Positions 15,098 through 26,178 of a stretch of DNA of 64,000 nucleotides are shown here, in pieces. The position numbers were made by a program, and so were the translations under genes. The notes below the pieces were generated by a model. That model saw only the letters and a list, made by a program, of their open reading frames with translations. It was not told the origin of the DNA and did not search any database. The DNA lies in the NCBI RefSeq assembly GCF_964204645.1, contig NC_134027.1, positions 2,654,485 through 2,718,484 on the forward strand, read 5' to 3'. Each line of letters opens with the position of its first letter. Position 1 is the stretch's first letter. The stretch is from Tubulanus polymorphus (Eukaryota > Nemertea > Palaeonemertea > Tubulaniformes > Tubulanidae).

Positions 15098-16821
15098 ATG
15101 CGTAAGTTTTAAAGTAACGAGCTTATAAAAGGGTGAATTTTACATAACTAATTAATATTTAAAAATTGTCGCACTAGATTTTAGATACTTGTCGCATACG
15201 CCTGGCTTTTTCTCGGGTTGTCACGATAAACTATTTCGTATTCTTTGATATCATTTCATTCATTCCGTATAAACTGGTTAAAGTAACGTAAAAACATTAA
15301 ACTATGCCTTTGCATTTCTGATGATTTTTAGATTTTGGGTGGTTGTATGTTACTTTATTGTGTAGTACAGCGTGGGCGGCTCCGACAGGTGAATATATTG
15401 CGAGAACCTGCTTACGATAGTTATTCTTCATAAAGATTTTATATCTAATAAATTTATCATATTACTTTATAAAGGATATTTAGGGGTTGAATCATACAAT
15501 AATCCCGAAAAAGAAGATATATTTCGTGATTCACCAGGTATAGGACACGTTCGATCATTCAATTCGTACGGAAGCGATAAGGGGCCTCGAGATGTCGCGT
15601 TCCAACTCGACAAGTCGTCATATTTATGTCGACATATCGCGATATATCACGTCACGTCGACATGAATATGTCGATATATCGTGACGTTTTCACGACAAAT
15701 TTCGCTTTTTCGCCCATTTTCCACGGGACAAGAAGTCATCTGAAGACACGTCTAAATGTAAGACGAGGACGCCAGTGATATGACGACTGAGTTTCAAGTC
15801 GTCATGAATATGTCGACTTGTCGCGAGGAAAATGGTCGTGAAAACGAAATATGTCACGATATATCGACATATTCATGTCGACTTGACGCGATATATCGCG
15901 GTATGTCGACATAAATATGGCGACTTGTCGAGTTGGAACGCGACATCTCGAGGCCCCTTATCGCTTCCGTAAATTCGTTATGTATCTATCAGATAATTCA
16001 ATTCAGTAATCGTTCTTTGGTCAGATTCTCCGATTCGAGTTCGCTATTACCAGTTTCATTACTGTCTGGCTCCCGATAACGGTACGTGTGATCTGATAGA
16101 TGGCGTCGTTTTGAGTTGGTTTCGAGCCAATGACGATATATCGTGCACTGCACCGCACATGAAATTCCAATACGACGGGACAACTATTCGTCATACGTGC
16201 AGTAGAAAAATCATCTGTATCGAAGGTCAGTGGAAGAAATGGATATTTGTTTCCATTAGTAGAATAGTCCGTACACTCTGACGTGAAGAGTAGATAATGA
16301 ATATAAAACCTGCAAAATTAAAATCAAATGACACGACGTTTCGAGCCTCGTATCATTTGATTTCAATTTTTGATAATTGAAATCAGCTTTTAACTTTTTA
16401 AACTTTGTATATAGTGGGTTTTATACTTATTCGTTTCAAACATCTACGTCGTGAAAAATCGTTGCATAAATCGAGCTAAAACAAAGACCATCTGTAATTA
16501 CACAGGTAACATTGAAACGTTCGATACTGAACTCGTGATACGGAACGAGTGTAAAAAGACAAGAGCAAGTTTTATCAGGTCGTGTATTAATAATGTCTGT
16601 CGTGAACATTGATTTCTATCGTCAAATATAGTTATAACCAAATTCACTCATAATAATATATATGTGTTTATAGAACGGACGGTGGTCTATTGATGATGGA
16701 GTACCGTGCAGGATTCTGCGTCCACGCCAGAGATCCAGAGGCTTATAAACAACTATCCGTTTTCAAAGGATGCAGCGGCAAAGATGCTGATTTAAACATC
16801 GACTTTAGGAGCATGGTATAG
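15098..16821 (+). CDS. Small secreted cysteine-rich protein, last exon out of phase
   Basis: Exons 15098-15101 (ATG C), 15332-15388, 15484-15537 and 16007-16225 join in a single frame. The product starts with a signal peptide (MHFGWLYVTLLCSTAWAAPT), has a short acidic linker (SYNNPEKEDIFRD), and continues into a Cys-containing domain with YYQFHYCLAPDNGTCD and SWFRANDDISC. A further well-coded segment at 16674-16821 (EYRAGFCVHARDPEAYK to stop, with GCSGKDAD) follows a good acceptor, but it needs the opposite phase to the GAAG|GTCAGT donor at 16225. In phase, exon 4 would read into a stop within about six codons. A missed micro-exon, a sequence error or a decayed allele could explain this. Intron 3 carries a MITE, and intron 4 a hammerhead-type repeat remnant. 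No family recognised. Confidence 0.55.
15568..15970. mobile_element. Foldback MITE, copy 2 (intact ends)
   Basis: The termini ACGGAAGCGATAAGGGGCC and GGCCCCTTATCGCTTCCGT are perfect inverted repeats. Inversion continues inward as CTCGAGATGTCGCGTTCCAA and beyond. The flanks carry an 8-bp near-duplication (CAATTCGT left, AAATTCGT right, one mismatch), which would fit an hAT-like 8-bp target site duplication. The element lies in intron 3 of the secreted-protein gene. Copy 1 is at 4440-4852. Confidence 0.9.
16311..16440 (-). mobile_element. Hammerhead-type inverted-repeat element, truncated
   Basis: Inverted arms (AAAATCAAATGACAC and TATCATTTGATTTCAATTTT) flank the minus-strand sequence GAGGCTCGAAACGTCGTGTC. 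This is the 3' half of the hammerhead motif seen complete at 53887-53930; the CUGAnGA half is missing. The right end (GTGGGTTTTATACTTAT) resembles the end of the 53.8-kb element. Confidence 0.6.
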
Positions 16822-17084
16822 CAAACGATTCGACTGAGTTAAAAAAGAAAAATTTTCAAATGCACTCTAAATAAACGGATGCTGAATCTGAAAATTCATA
16901 TATTTCTGATATTAGTTCTGAATAGAGAGTACATTGATTTACTATGGCAATATATCAAATATCTGAATAAATATATATATAGTGAAAGATGTAGATAGAT
17001 CTAGATATATCTCGATGCAGTATATTTGTCTTAATCAATAACACATTAATGAATAACATATTCGAATGTTTCTGCCGGGTTTAT

Positions 17085-19000
17085 TCAATCATACATCGTA
17101 TCAGTAACATGCAAACGAATTCTAGGGGCCACTTTTTTACATTTGTATATAATCTTCCACAATATACGACCAAACCGCTCTTCGCATAAAATGGCCGCGT
17201 CCAAACGCCTCAGCCATTGGACAGTTTCTCTGACGTCATTGGTGATATTTGCCTCGACTGACATCGCGGCAATCAGGTAATTCACTAATAGTATCGCGGA
17301 CATGTAGAAATAGGCTACATAGGCTAAACCGTCCGGGACCATCACAGTTGTTCCTATATCAGTAACACCATTCTCCAGAATGAACATCGTATAGAGTCCG
17401 TTAGTTGTCGTGTTAAATGACGAGTCATCGCCGAAAACCTGCTGGAAATAACCCACTTGAAATACCAACTTCACCAACACCGAAATCAAGATGAAATATC
17501 CCATGATAGCGATCATACGCTGTAGAACCATCGCAAATTGTCCAATGAATGGCACCATTTCAACGACGTACATTAAACTGAGAAATATCAACGGAATGTA
17601 TAAAGCCTTCATAAATCTGAGAAAATAAAGGTTGTTTAGATTCGTATAGGCGGCGATCGCTGTAAGGAGGCAGATTACATTCAAGGCCAACTGGACGAGG
17701 CGATAGAAATATGTGAACGACAAATAACCGCCGACAAACGGAATTCCTAACCCGGCATAAGCTAGCCTTCTGTCTCGGTCAAAAACTTTCACAATGATTT
17801 CAACGACGTCGAAAAATAAGAAAAGTCCACACACGAACAGGATACCAGCCATTGAAATGTTGAACTGTACAGTAAAACTGTCACCGTGAACATTGCTACA
17901 GTCGGTGTATTTAGCTCCAGTTCCGCTAACCTGAGACGTATTCAAACCACGACAAAATTCTAACTGAGGCATCAAATTCAGCACTCTGGGTTCCACTAAT
18001 ATCAAGCATATCAGAAATGCTATGCGGATCAGAAACCATATAACCAGAAAGGGGACATTTCGAATAATTTTGAATTTCATCCACTTGTTCAACAAAGCAT
18101 TTTTGTTCATTTTATATTTCAAGAACTTGTCGAGGTTGTCTATTTTAGTGTAAACCAACATTCGCAGCGGGGAACGAATTTCGCGTTTGTAACTCTGAAA
18201 CGATTCGTATTCGGTAAGGTCATAGGTGAGAGTTTTGTACAAACCCCTCTCTCCTCGATCAACGATATACAACTCTTCAGTTTCGATGATAAGTTGGAAT
18301 AGTCCAAATGTTTGCAATTTTGCCGCGAGTTCTAGTGGACGGAATTTATTGATATCTTCGCCTTTCAATAATTCAATTCTTTCGGCATGCGTTATTTTCG
18401 CAAACAGAAATCTGTAAATATCAATCATGATATCTTCTTGAGACGGACAGTGTCCAGCTGTTATGATTAAGGCATGAATACAATTCATATTACAATGGCC
18501 TCTCGCTAAAACATTGGCGCCATCTTGGATCATTCGTTCGACTACATCCTTAGCGCTGAAAACACAAGCTAACAGTAACGGTCGCTTGAAATCGCCCGGT
18601 TGGTCGTCAATTTTCTTTTTCTCATGTTCGAAGAAAATTCCGTTCAGAAGATTATCGAATTGATCCTTAGAAATGTCTCTTTTTAACTGATCGTATGCAT
18701 TGACGTCGTTATTCTTCACTATTTCGTACCAACACCTGAATCTATCTAACAGTAACTGTGGCTCACCGTCTGTATTGGTAAGAGGTGGTACCTCCTTCAG
18801 AGCGTCTTTTGTCTTATCGACGCATTTCTTTGTACCAGCGTAGTGTCCTGCCAGCCATTCTAGCGTATCTACAAAACGACAATTATAACCAATAGAATTC
18901 ACATTCAACCAATTGAAATTTCGTTACCATCAAGAATCGTACCTCTCGAATTCGTGTTGTTTCGACTTTTCAAATCTGTGATAGGCTCAACTTCGGTCAT
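17085..19000 (-). CDS. TRPV-like ion channel with N-terminal ankyrin-like region
   Basis: Two exons, 18943-19000 and 17085-18868, joined in phase (613 residues). The N-terminal half holds poorly conserved ankyrin-type repeats (RPLLLACVFSAKDVVERMI; NKFRPLELAAKLQTF). It is followed by the TRPV-type linker YDLTEYE...SPLRMLVYT and a pre-S1 Trp-Lys segment (LLNKWMKFKI). Six membrane segments follow (about residues 290-555), then a pore loop (GLYTMFILENGVTDIG), S6 (AYFYMSAILLVNYLIAAMS) and a TRP-box-like VQWLRRL. Family knowledge suggests a cation channel in the plasma or a sensory membrane. The pore lacks the TRPV selectivity signature GMGD/GMGE, so ion selectivity is unclear. It resembles lineage-expanded lophotrochozoan TRP-like genes; orthology to a named TRPV is not claimed. 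A remote polycystin-like origin is the alternative. Confidence 0.75.
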
Positions 19001-20507
19001 TGTTTCATCGGAATAAAGACGAAGAAGTTGATATCAAAATTAGGGAATTATTTTCCTTGTGACGAGACACAACGACTGTCGTTGATAGCACCAACTAGTG
19101 AAACTATACTAGCAGAAAATGTCAGTGCAAGTAATAATTTCAATAGTCTCCTTGAAAACAGTTGTTGTTTGAGAAGTCTTTAACGACCCCTTTCTTCAAC
19201 AGGGACTGGTTTTCTAACGTACGGAATAGAAATAGGGACCGGTTTTTATTTCTGAAATTATGTATCGTATTCTGATGATTACACTCTTTATCTCAATACC
19301 TACATATACATAGGTGTAGTCATTCTTATAAAAAAAAACTCATTACGCGGTTTTATAACGTCATCGTCTATTGATGGGGTATGACACTGGGCTTTCAACG
19401 TAGGATCTTATGTTTTAAATATAATATGATAGCTGGAAAGTAGTTAGTTTGAGTTGATTCGGTGTTGGCGGTGTGAATGAGTTGATTCATGTGTTCCACA
19501 GTCGTCTCTGCGATCACCACAGTGGTATTATCTGTAATTAGAACACACGAGTACCGATCCGTCGATTTGGAGCTGTAATCATCACTGAGACCCGATTTAT
19601 TACATTTCAACCTCAACGCCAGATTTCCAACGAATTACATTTAACGCGGTATAAAACGATCCAGTGATCCCCTATAACAAGTAGCTACATATAGCGCAAA
19701 CATTTTATTCATTACAAATTCATAGATTGATTCAAGAAGAAATATACAAAAAGTTGTCAATCAATTAACATAGATCTATATTAACAAGGCGAAAGCGTAG
19801 TATAAGATGACAGCAAGTATTGCGAGTACCGCGGCTCAAGGTAAATCAATGGGGCATCCATCTACAATTCAATTAGATAAATCTTTATTGCTCTTTATCT
19901 TTACAACAACATATCAGAAAACTACAATAAAGAAAGGGAAATACTGACACAAACATGATAATAATAATAGACTAAAATCCACATAGCTTATGAAATATCA
20001 TACATATTCATTTATTCAAGGTCAAAAACGTTGAAGATAAACTGATTCGCTCCAGTTAAGGCCCAGATCGCTAGATTTTGTAGGTTGGGATTCACTTTAT
20101 GAGCGAAATGGACTGCAGTAAAATGAGTCAAAACTCACAAATAATGTATTTGTTTTATTTATTTGTATTGTCAATTTGGGAATGAAAATGAACTAATCGC
20201 TTAAATAGGTGAATGATCCCGAAAACGTTCGTGTTAATAATGCATATTATATATACTCATTAGTAAATGAGAATTATATTTTTATCGCTTTTATAGATTT
20301 CCGGTTATCAGAACTCCACCTATAATCAAATTTCCGTAAATCTATTGACGTCACGCCTACTATTCGCATGCGTTAGGTCGGGTGCTCAATTGTCTTTCCA
20401 GTTTTTACGTTGTATTTTCAATAATCCATTTTGTTCTATTAATCCTCATTCCGAAATAAAACGTCCAAAAACTTGAAATAAGAAATAAATATTTGAGTAA
20501 TCGACGA
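19001..20507. other. Intergenic between channel and lectin genes
   Basis: No exon seen. It holds the 5' flank of the channel gene, the 3' flank of the lectin gene, and one broken hammerhead remnant at about 20209-20285. Confidence 0.4.
20209..20285 (+). mobile_element. Hammerhead/Penelope-type remnant, truncated
   Basis: GGTGAATGATCCCGAAAACG followed by TTCGTGTTAATAA and ACTCATTAGTAAATGAGA matches the minus-strand sequence at 33190-33275. The CTGATGAGGGGATAT portion (catalytic core and half of stem II) is deleted, so it should be inactive. Confidence 0.65.
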
Positions 20508-22492
20508 TTATATCTCGCATATAAACAGCAATTTGTCGTTGCAACTAGTATCATTCCATTGAGAATTATCCTCTCTCATTTCTACACATCGTTCGGAATC
20601 GTGATTTGGTTCACCAGAATCCCAATCAGAATTTTGAATTGGCTCCATGTCAGATATCCAAACCCAAGGGCCTCTTGATGACGTAGCTGTTTTTCCGTCA
20701 TAAACACCGATCCATCCTTGGTCTGAATAAAAAAGAAAAAAACATAAAACATGAGGACGATACAGAAACAAGATAAAACACTGAATGAAATGTATTCTCG
20801 TTTTTTCTAAAAGGCGGCCGCGTATCGACTTGCGACTGCTGTACGATCATGTGATGCGATCGGTCCCAAATGCTAGGGACAGACACGTCGCGTTACAGTT
20901 GTGACTGGTTTCGCTGATAGTCGCAAGAAGACATTCGCCCGGCTTAATGTGATGTCCATTCATAAAGTTTTAATTTGATATGAATATTGTACTGCTATCA
21001 TTCAGTTTATATCAAATATAGTTGATCCAGTAAACACAAAAATGCGAAACAAGAATTGGAGGCAATGACGCGGGCATCGATGGTAATAATATTTTCACAA
21101 AATAAATTCATTCGTTCATCCTATTGTAAACTGCAATTAGCTCAAATTGAAATATTATGATTCCCATCGATCTACAGACTTACAAAAGTATGACAAATGA
21201 TTTATGAGCAGGTCTCGAATGAATAAATCGCATTGTTTCAGAGGAGCTGAAATTTAATTTTCGAGTTGCAACGAAGCATCGCGTGAGAAAAAAAAAACTA
21301 ATTACAAACATAGTCACTATATTCTAGAGGGTCATAAATTATCGTCGGTGAAATATGAAAAAACTTAACATTACAATGTTTTACGCAGCCATGCTTACAA
21401 TTAGAATATTTCATTCTCATGTAAATTCGTAGCGAAACTTGTAATTTCTTTGACTTTGGTTCAGCCAATTTCCAACCATTCTCTTTACAATAATCCGTAG
21501 CATCTGTGAATGACTTCTTGTTCTGGATCAATTTATAACAAGATGTGAACTTTTCGAAAAATCCAGTTGGACATTTGCGGTCTGGAAAATTTGAAAAAAA
21601 AATCATGTTGAACATACGCATTAAAATTGAGCTGGCAGGATGCGCGAAATTACTGTAGACTAATTATCAATTAGCCTTAATAATTCACGATTCGACGTGT
21701 AAAAAATATGTATGAATATCATTATGTAATGCATTCAACACGCCTGCTGCAGCATATATGCCAGCGGCGGATCCAGGATCTCAGGAAGGGTGGTGCACAA
21801 ATTAGGAAGGGACCCCCAGAAAAAATTAGTTGCGTGGAGACGTGTTCTATAGGCACGAGTACGTTTCTACTCGCAAATTGAATAACTTCCCAAAATTTCA
21901 CTCTTCACTCTCAGCTTCCTGGTTCATTTGGATTAAGTTCTGAAACTGAGAGCAATTTTGTGTCTGAATAAATTCTAGTTCTTTAATTTTTCAAAATGAT
22001 TTTCTTTCATTAAATTATGTGGTTAATTGATCGTTTTAGCCATTAAAATCAATATGTCCCAAGATGAATTTTGTTCAATGTCCCCAGGACGCTTCCGTAG
22101 ATTTTAGACATATGAATGCTAGTCAAAACTACCCGATTTATATATTCTTACATTTGTGATAAATTATTTTCAGTTGCTTGAGTGGACTTACCGAATCGAT
22201 ATATTGACCTTATATTTCCATCAATTTCGTACCAAAGGTTATCATAGAGGTGACATTCACGAGTGGACGCGGAGGCCACCGAGTCGAATCCACGGCAAGT
22301 AGCAATTTCCATGCTGCAAATCGACGCGCATTCTAAACGGCTGTAGTTACGATCCGTAAAAACCTTGTAAGGAGTTTGTTTTGAGTCGATCGTAGTTTTA
22401 GTGAATCTCCGATAAGAACCGGCCATTGACTGCTCGACTCCAAAATATATCAGCCAGAATGAAATACTTGCGATACGAAATAAAGTATTCAT
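20508..22492 (-). CDS. Secreted apple (PAN) plus C-type lectin protein
   Basis: Three exons, 22192-22492, 21399-21581 and 20508-20722, join in phase to 232 residues. A signal peptide (residues 1-24) precedes an apple/PAN module of about 70 residues (RLECASICSMEIATCRGFDS, ECHLYD). A C-type lectin domain fills the rest (CPTGFFEKFTSCYKLI; YQGWIGVYDG; SGEPNHDSERCVEM; QWNDTSC; LLFICEI). The EPN triplet (199-201) and WND (217-219) form the usual Ca2+/mannose-type sugar-binding set, so calcium-dependent glycan binding is likely. Family knowledge suggests an innate-recognition or mucosal role; that role is inferred. The long beta-1/alpha-2 segment with repeated Met/Lys is slightly unusual. Frame and length fit the family. 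Confidence 0.85.
21770..21850. repeat. Short dispersed-repeat fragment
   Basis: GGCGGATCCAGGATCTCAGG followed by a G/A-rich GGGTGGTGCACAAA segment has the look of a degraded dispersed repeat. A similar GGGGGTGCACC stretch lies near 47945. The family is unknown to me. Confidence 0.35.
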
Positions 22493-23718
22493 TGTATTTT
22501 ACTATTTTCAGCCTTCTCTTTTCATTAAAATTAACGAAATATAGATAGAATATCAGTGTTGATCGTGGTCGAACGATTTACGAATATTCGTTGAAACGGA
22601 AATCTTTAGCATCCATTATTCACTCCGGCGTCCCCCGTTCAAACTTGATGAATATAAGCGTCTAATTGATAACACGATGAGCGTCAATACGAGCGAATGT
22701 CGGGATCTCTCGGGCGGATGATGGGGATGCGGCTTTTATTATTCCCTATTTCATCTGTAATTCATCTGGATCACCATTAAACAACCGTCATCGATTTAAT
22801 GGTATAGTTTGGGAGTAGTAAGGCGTATTTTTATATGACGCGTGTCACTGAACCGTGTCGAGAATTCATTGATGAAGCTTATTTTCTAAAAGCCGTCGCA
22901 ATGCGGCAACCTCGTTTTGCTTTTTTGGTCATGAAAGTCTCAGATCGGTTCACTGTTGCCTTAATGCTTAATCGGCGGTTCCTATTCATAACAACATCCG
23001 TACAACCGACGGTTCGCTGCGCAAAACCGGCGAGTTGGGAATGTGGCTATACATCACAACACGTGTTATTAGACTGGAATAAGAAACCAATGCAATTATA
23101 ACGGTTTCTCTCGCGACGCTGAAATAATTCACAGTTTTCACGGCGTGGGGACTGAATCGATTAAATTACACAAACCATGACTCGCTGCTTTTATTGAAAA
23201 CTGGTGTGAACGTCTTTAGTTAATACGTCGGTTTTAACTAGAATTTGAAACGATAACGAACAGGTTAATGGACTGCGCTTTTATGCTGTTTGAACTATAA
23301 TTCAGTCACATTTTAAAGCGCAGCCACCTTCAAACTAATCATCAAATTAATCATGTTTCACGAACGCGTACGTACGTAGCATGGTGACCCGCAGCAGTTT
23401 ACCTAACACTTCGATGATCGCCAAGCCTCATGTGGTAATAACGAATGCCCCGCTTGACCCTCAAAACACGTAATATCGTTCCAATTCCAAGAATAGTAGA
23501 AAGAAATGGAAAACTAGAATGGTCAAGGAAGTAATCGAAAGTACCTTTAGAGCATTTATCCCGACAAGGAAGAGGGAATTATATCATTTTGCGCATGATA
23601 ATCAAATATCGAATAACCAGCATTCACGCAAACATGAAATTACTTCCTAGTTTCATTCAGCATTTTAATATAAATTTGTTATGTTCTTTAAGAACTACAC
23701 GCAGTATATGGATGCACG
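22493..23718. other. Intergenic; no exon supported
   Basis: Spacer between the divergent lectin (-) and multipass (+) genes; both 5' ends face it. An 88-codon frame at 22835-23101 has no splice or homology support. Confidence 0.4.
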
Positions 23719-26178
23719 ATGCTGGGTCTCAGTACGATGTTTTATATCATAATTCGATTATCATTACTAATCTTAACTGAGTGTCGATTCAACACAGCGG
23801 AGACAAACAGAATAACGAACAATCAAACATTGGACGGAGACATGTATTGTAAGTTTGATCTATCGGACAGCGTAATTGCAGAATTCAAACGAAACGTCTC
23901 GACTACGAAATCGACTTTTACTTATATAACATTAAATGGGATTGAATTCATAGAGAGACGTAACGAGTTAAAGCCGTTTATAAATCCACGTAACTGGTAT
24001 TGGACATTTGGTAATGAAACAGTGACTGGCTATCCGAATTTGCGCTATCCATGGGATACATATAAATTGTCGTTTGGATTAACACCTTATTACTATGCTA
24101 GTATCCATTTAACACCACAGCTGCAACCACCCGGTTGTACGAAAAACAAAAATCAGACACAATTCATGACTACAGTTGTGTCTAATCTCTTGCATCTACT
24201 ACAGAATGTGAGCCATACGAAATACTTCTTTTGCCTAATGGTCAAGAACCCTAAGTTCGGTTTCCATAACCGAATCGCGCATAGTGTTGGAGTAATGCAA
24301 GGATACGTGCTATATCGGTGTTGTTCGGTTAAATCTGCTGCAATTATAAATTGCACGTTAGAAGTGAAACAAACTGAATATTTAAGTTTGAGTAAAATAA
24401 CTGGCGTTTTATTGTTTCTCTTTTTGCCACTAATCGTAATCTGCATACCCGAACAACGACGCCATAGCGAGAAACTTAAAGCCCCGAGGGAGCTGACGGA
24501 CTGCATCGGTGAATTTAGAATATTCGACGAAGCCTTAAATGACTGGATACCAGTGGATAGTTATGAACTATTAGGGTTAGGTTACATATTACGGACGATA
24601 CTGCTATTCGATTCGCCTTCAAATCTCATATCCAGGTTAAGAAGGATTTCATGTGTTGTTTTATCACCGATTGTATTATATATTGCCATTTATCGATACA
24701 AAACAGACGCGTATGCAATGGAAATGTTATCTGATATGTTAGAGAAAGATCTACCTATCGGGCCGTATGCCATTATGTTTGGTTTTGAAAAAGCATATGA
24801 TAATTGGAGAGGATTTTGTGGAGGCCCACATGTTTGCTTTGCCTTTTTCATTATAGGGGCTTCGGTTTTGCTTTGCATACCAGTACGATTAGCAGAATTG
24901 TTGACAAATCATCTTCGCGTACCGGCCGTTACGAGCACGTTTATTTTCCCGTCGGCCGACGATGTGGCCAAATTTGGATCCCATACTTTCACTAGAAAAA
25001 CATTCGGATTTGAAATACTGTTCCATTACTTCGTGGCACAAATACTGATGGTTCTGAACCCGATATTTTGGTGCCACTTTGCGCATGTGTGGTACTCTCG
25101 ATTACTTGCGATAGTAAATTACATAAAAGCTAATTTCCCGTTGCACAGTTGTTCGCTCATGATTGGTTTGCTCAGATGGAGTTTCGTGATTGCTGTTGTT
25201 GCGATTGTTTTTCTGGTTGCGTTACTGGAAGGTTTAGTCACGTTTTTCATGCATCTCATTCCCATGCTTAATTTTTACCCGTTCCTCACGAAGGCGTATG
25301 CATATTTCTTTTACGAACAATTCTCAATATTTTTTCACCGAGGTAACCGATTTCGAATGATGAATGTAGCTTTGTTGCTCGTTTTAGTGGCTTTGGCACT
25401 TGGTTATCTGGTATCGGTTTATGTTGTCATATTTTTACACTCGTTTATCATTTCTTGTATGATTTTTGTATTTGTGTTTGGAGGGTTGCTTATCAATTGT
25501 AAAAACTACCTCGTTATTGGTTATGCGACTATGATAACTACTACAATCTATTATCTCTCAAACAGCCTTGTGTCTTTAGCTAATTGCTATAATAATATAT
25601 TTTTAGACACTTTGAAAGCTGCTAAAAGCGAGCATGTCTCGAACAACGTTCTCCGCCCGCCACATTCCGCTATGCAAAGTTTATCAAAGTTCTTAATTCT
25701 CAACGTTGAACAAACAGAACGAAATCCGATCGAAGTTCTTATGAACGGAGTCCGCTTTATTCCGACGCAAGAATCTTTGAATGATGAAAGTGAGATATAT
25801 TCTCGCCCTGCAACGAAGGTTTATTGTTCTTCCTGTCTCATGTATCGTCACAATATACCAGCAATTTCGCGAAATCTTTTTGACCACGTAGTAAGAAACG
25901 TCAGGCCTTTACGCCGTGAAATAGGGGTTTCTGTCGTAAAAATGGCCGCCATACTTCTGTTCCTCTACATCGCTGTTACAATCATCCAAGCTTATTGTTT
26001 TGTGTATAAGTTGTCTTATATGGCCCAAGTTGTCGGTATGTTGACTGCAACTGCGATGCCCGCTATTTTTCTAATGCTCAGACCTGCCGGGTCACGTCAG
26101 ATCTCTAAACTTGCGCAATATCATCACGTCGTGGAAGAGGTACGTCAATACCATTATTTACATAATACCATATTGTAG
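23719..26178 (+). CDS. Large multipass membrane protein, unrecognised family
   Basis: One uninterrupted frame of 819 codons, striking in a window where other genes are split by many introns. An N-terminal signal-like segment (FYIIIRLSLLILTECRF) is followed by a roughly 200-residue extracellular-type region with Cys and N-glycosylation sites (NVST, NET, NVSH, NCT). About ten hydrophobic segments come next, for example GVLLFLFLPLIVICI (about 227), HVCFAFFIIGASVLLCIPV and NVALLLVLVALALGYLVSV. A soluble loop contains GVRFIPTQES and CSSCLMYRHN. I cannot assign a function; it may belong to a lineage-restricted family. A second in-frame Met (23737) could be the real start. Near the end, GAG|GTACGT at 26138 is a strong donor, so the last 13 or so residues may be read-through into an intron. 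The frame may derive from a retrocopy, or the family may be intron-poor. Confidence 0.7.
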   Translation: MLGLSTMFYIIIRLSLLILTECRFNTAETNRITNNQTLDGDMYCKFDLSDSVIAEFKRNVSTTKSTFTYITLNGIEFIERRNELKPFINPRNWYWTFGNETVTGYPNLRYPWDTYKLSFGLTPYYYASIHLTPQLQPPGCTKNKNQTQFMTTVVSNLLHLLQNVSHTKYFFCLMVKNPKFGFHNRIAHSVGVMQGYVLYRCCSVKSAAIINCTLEVKQTEYLSLSKITGVLLFLFLPLIVICIPEQRRHSEKLKAPRELTDCIGEFRIFDEALNDWIPVDSYELLGLGYILRTILLFDSPSNLISRLRRISCVVLSPIVLYIAIYRYKTDAYAMEMLSDMLEKDLPIGPYAIMFGFEKAYDNWRGFCGGPHVCFAFFIIGASVLLCIPVRLAELLTNHLRVPAVTSTFIFPSADDVAKFGSHTFTRKTFGFEILFHYFVAQILMVLNPIFWCHFAHVWYSRLLAIVNYIKANFPLHSCSLMIGLLRWSFVIAVVAIVFLVALLEGLVTFFMHLIPMLNFYPFLTKAYAYFFYEQFSIFFHRGNRFRMMNVALLLVLVALALGYLVSVYVVIFLHSFIISCMIFVFVFGGLLINCKNYLVIGYATMITTTIYYLSNSLVSLANCYNNIFLDTLKAAKSEHVSNNVLRPPHSAMQSLSKFLILNVEQTERNPIEVLMNGVRFIPTQESLNDESEIYSRPATKVYCSSCLMYRHNIPAISRNLFDHVVRNVRPLRREIGVSVVKMAAILLFLYIAVTIIQAYCFVYKLSYMAQVVGMLTATAMPAIFLMLRPAGSRQISKLAQYHHVVEEVRQYHYLHNTIL

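Noticed and set aside
16429-16520. Possible exon between 16225 and 16674 with length 3n+1
   Set aside because: It has a stop in the required phase, and its left end matches the end of a hammerhead-type repeat element.
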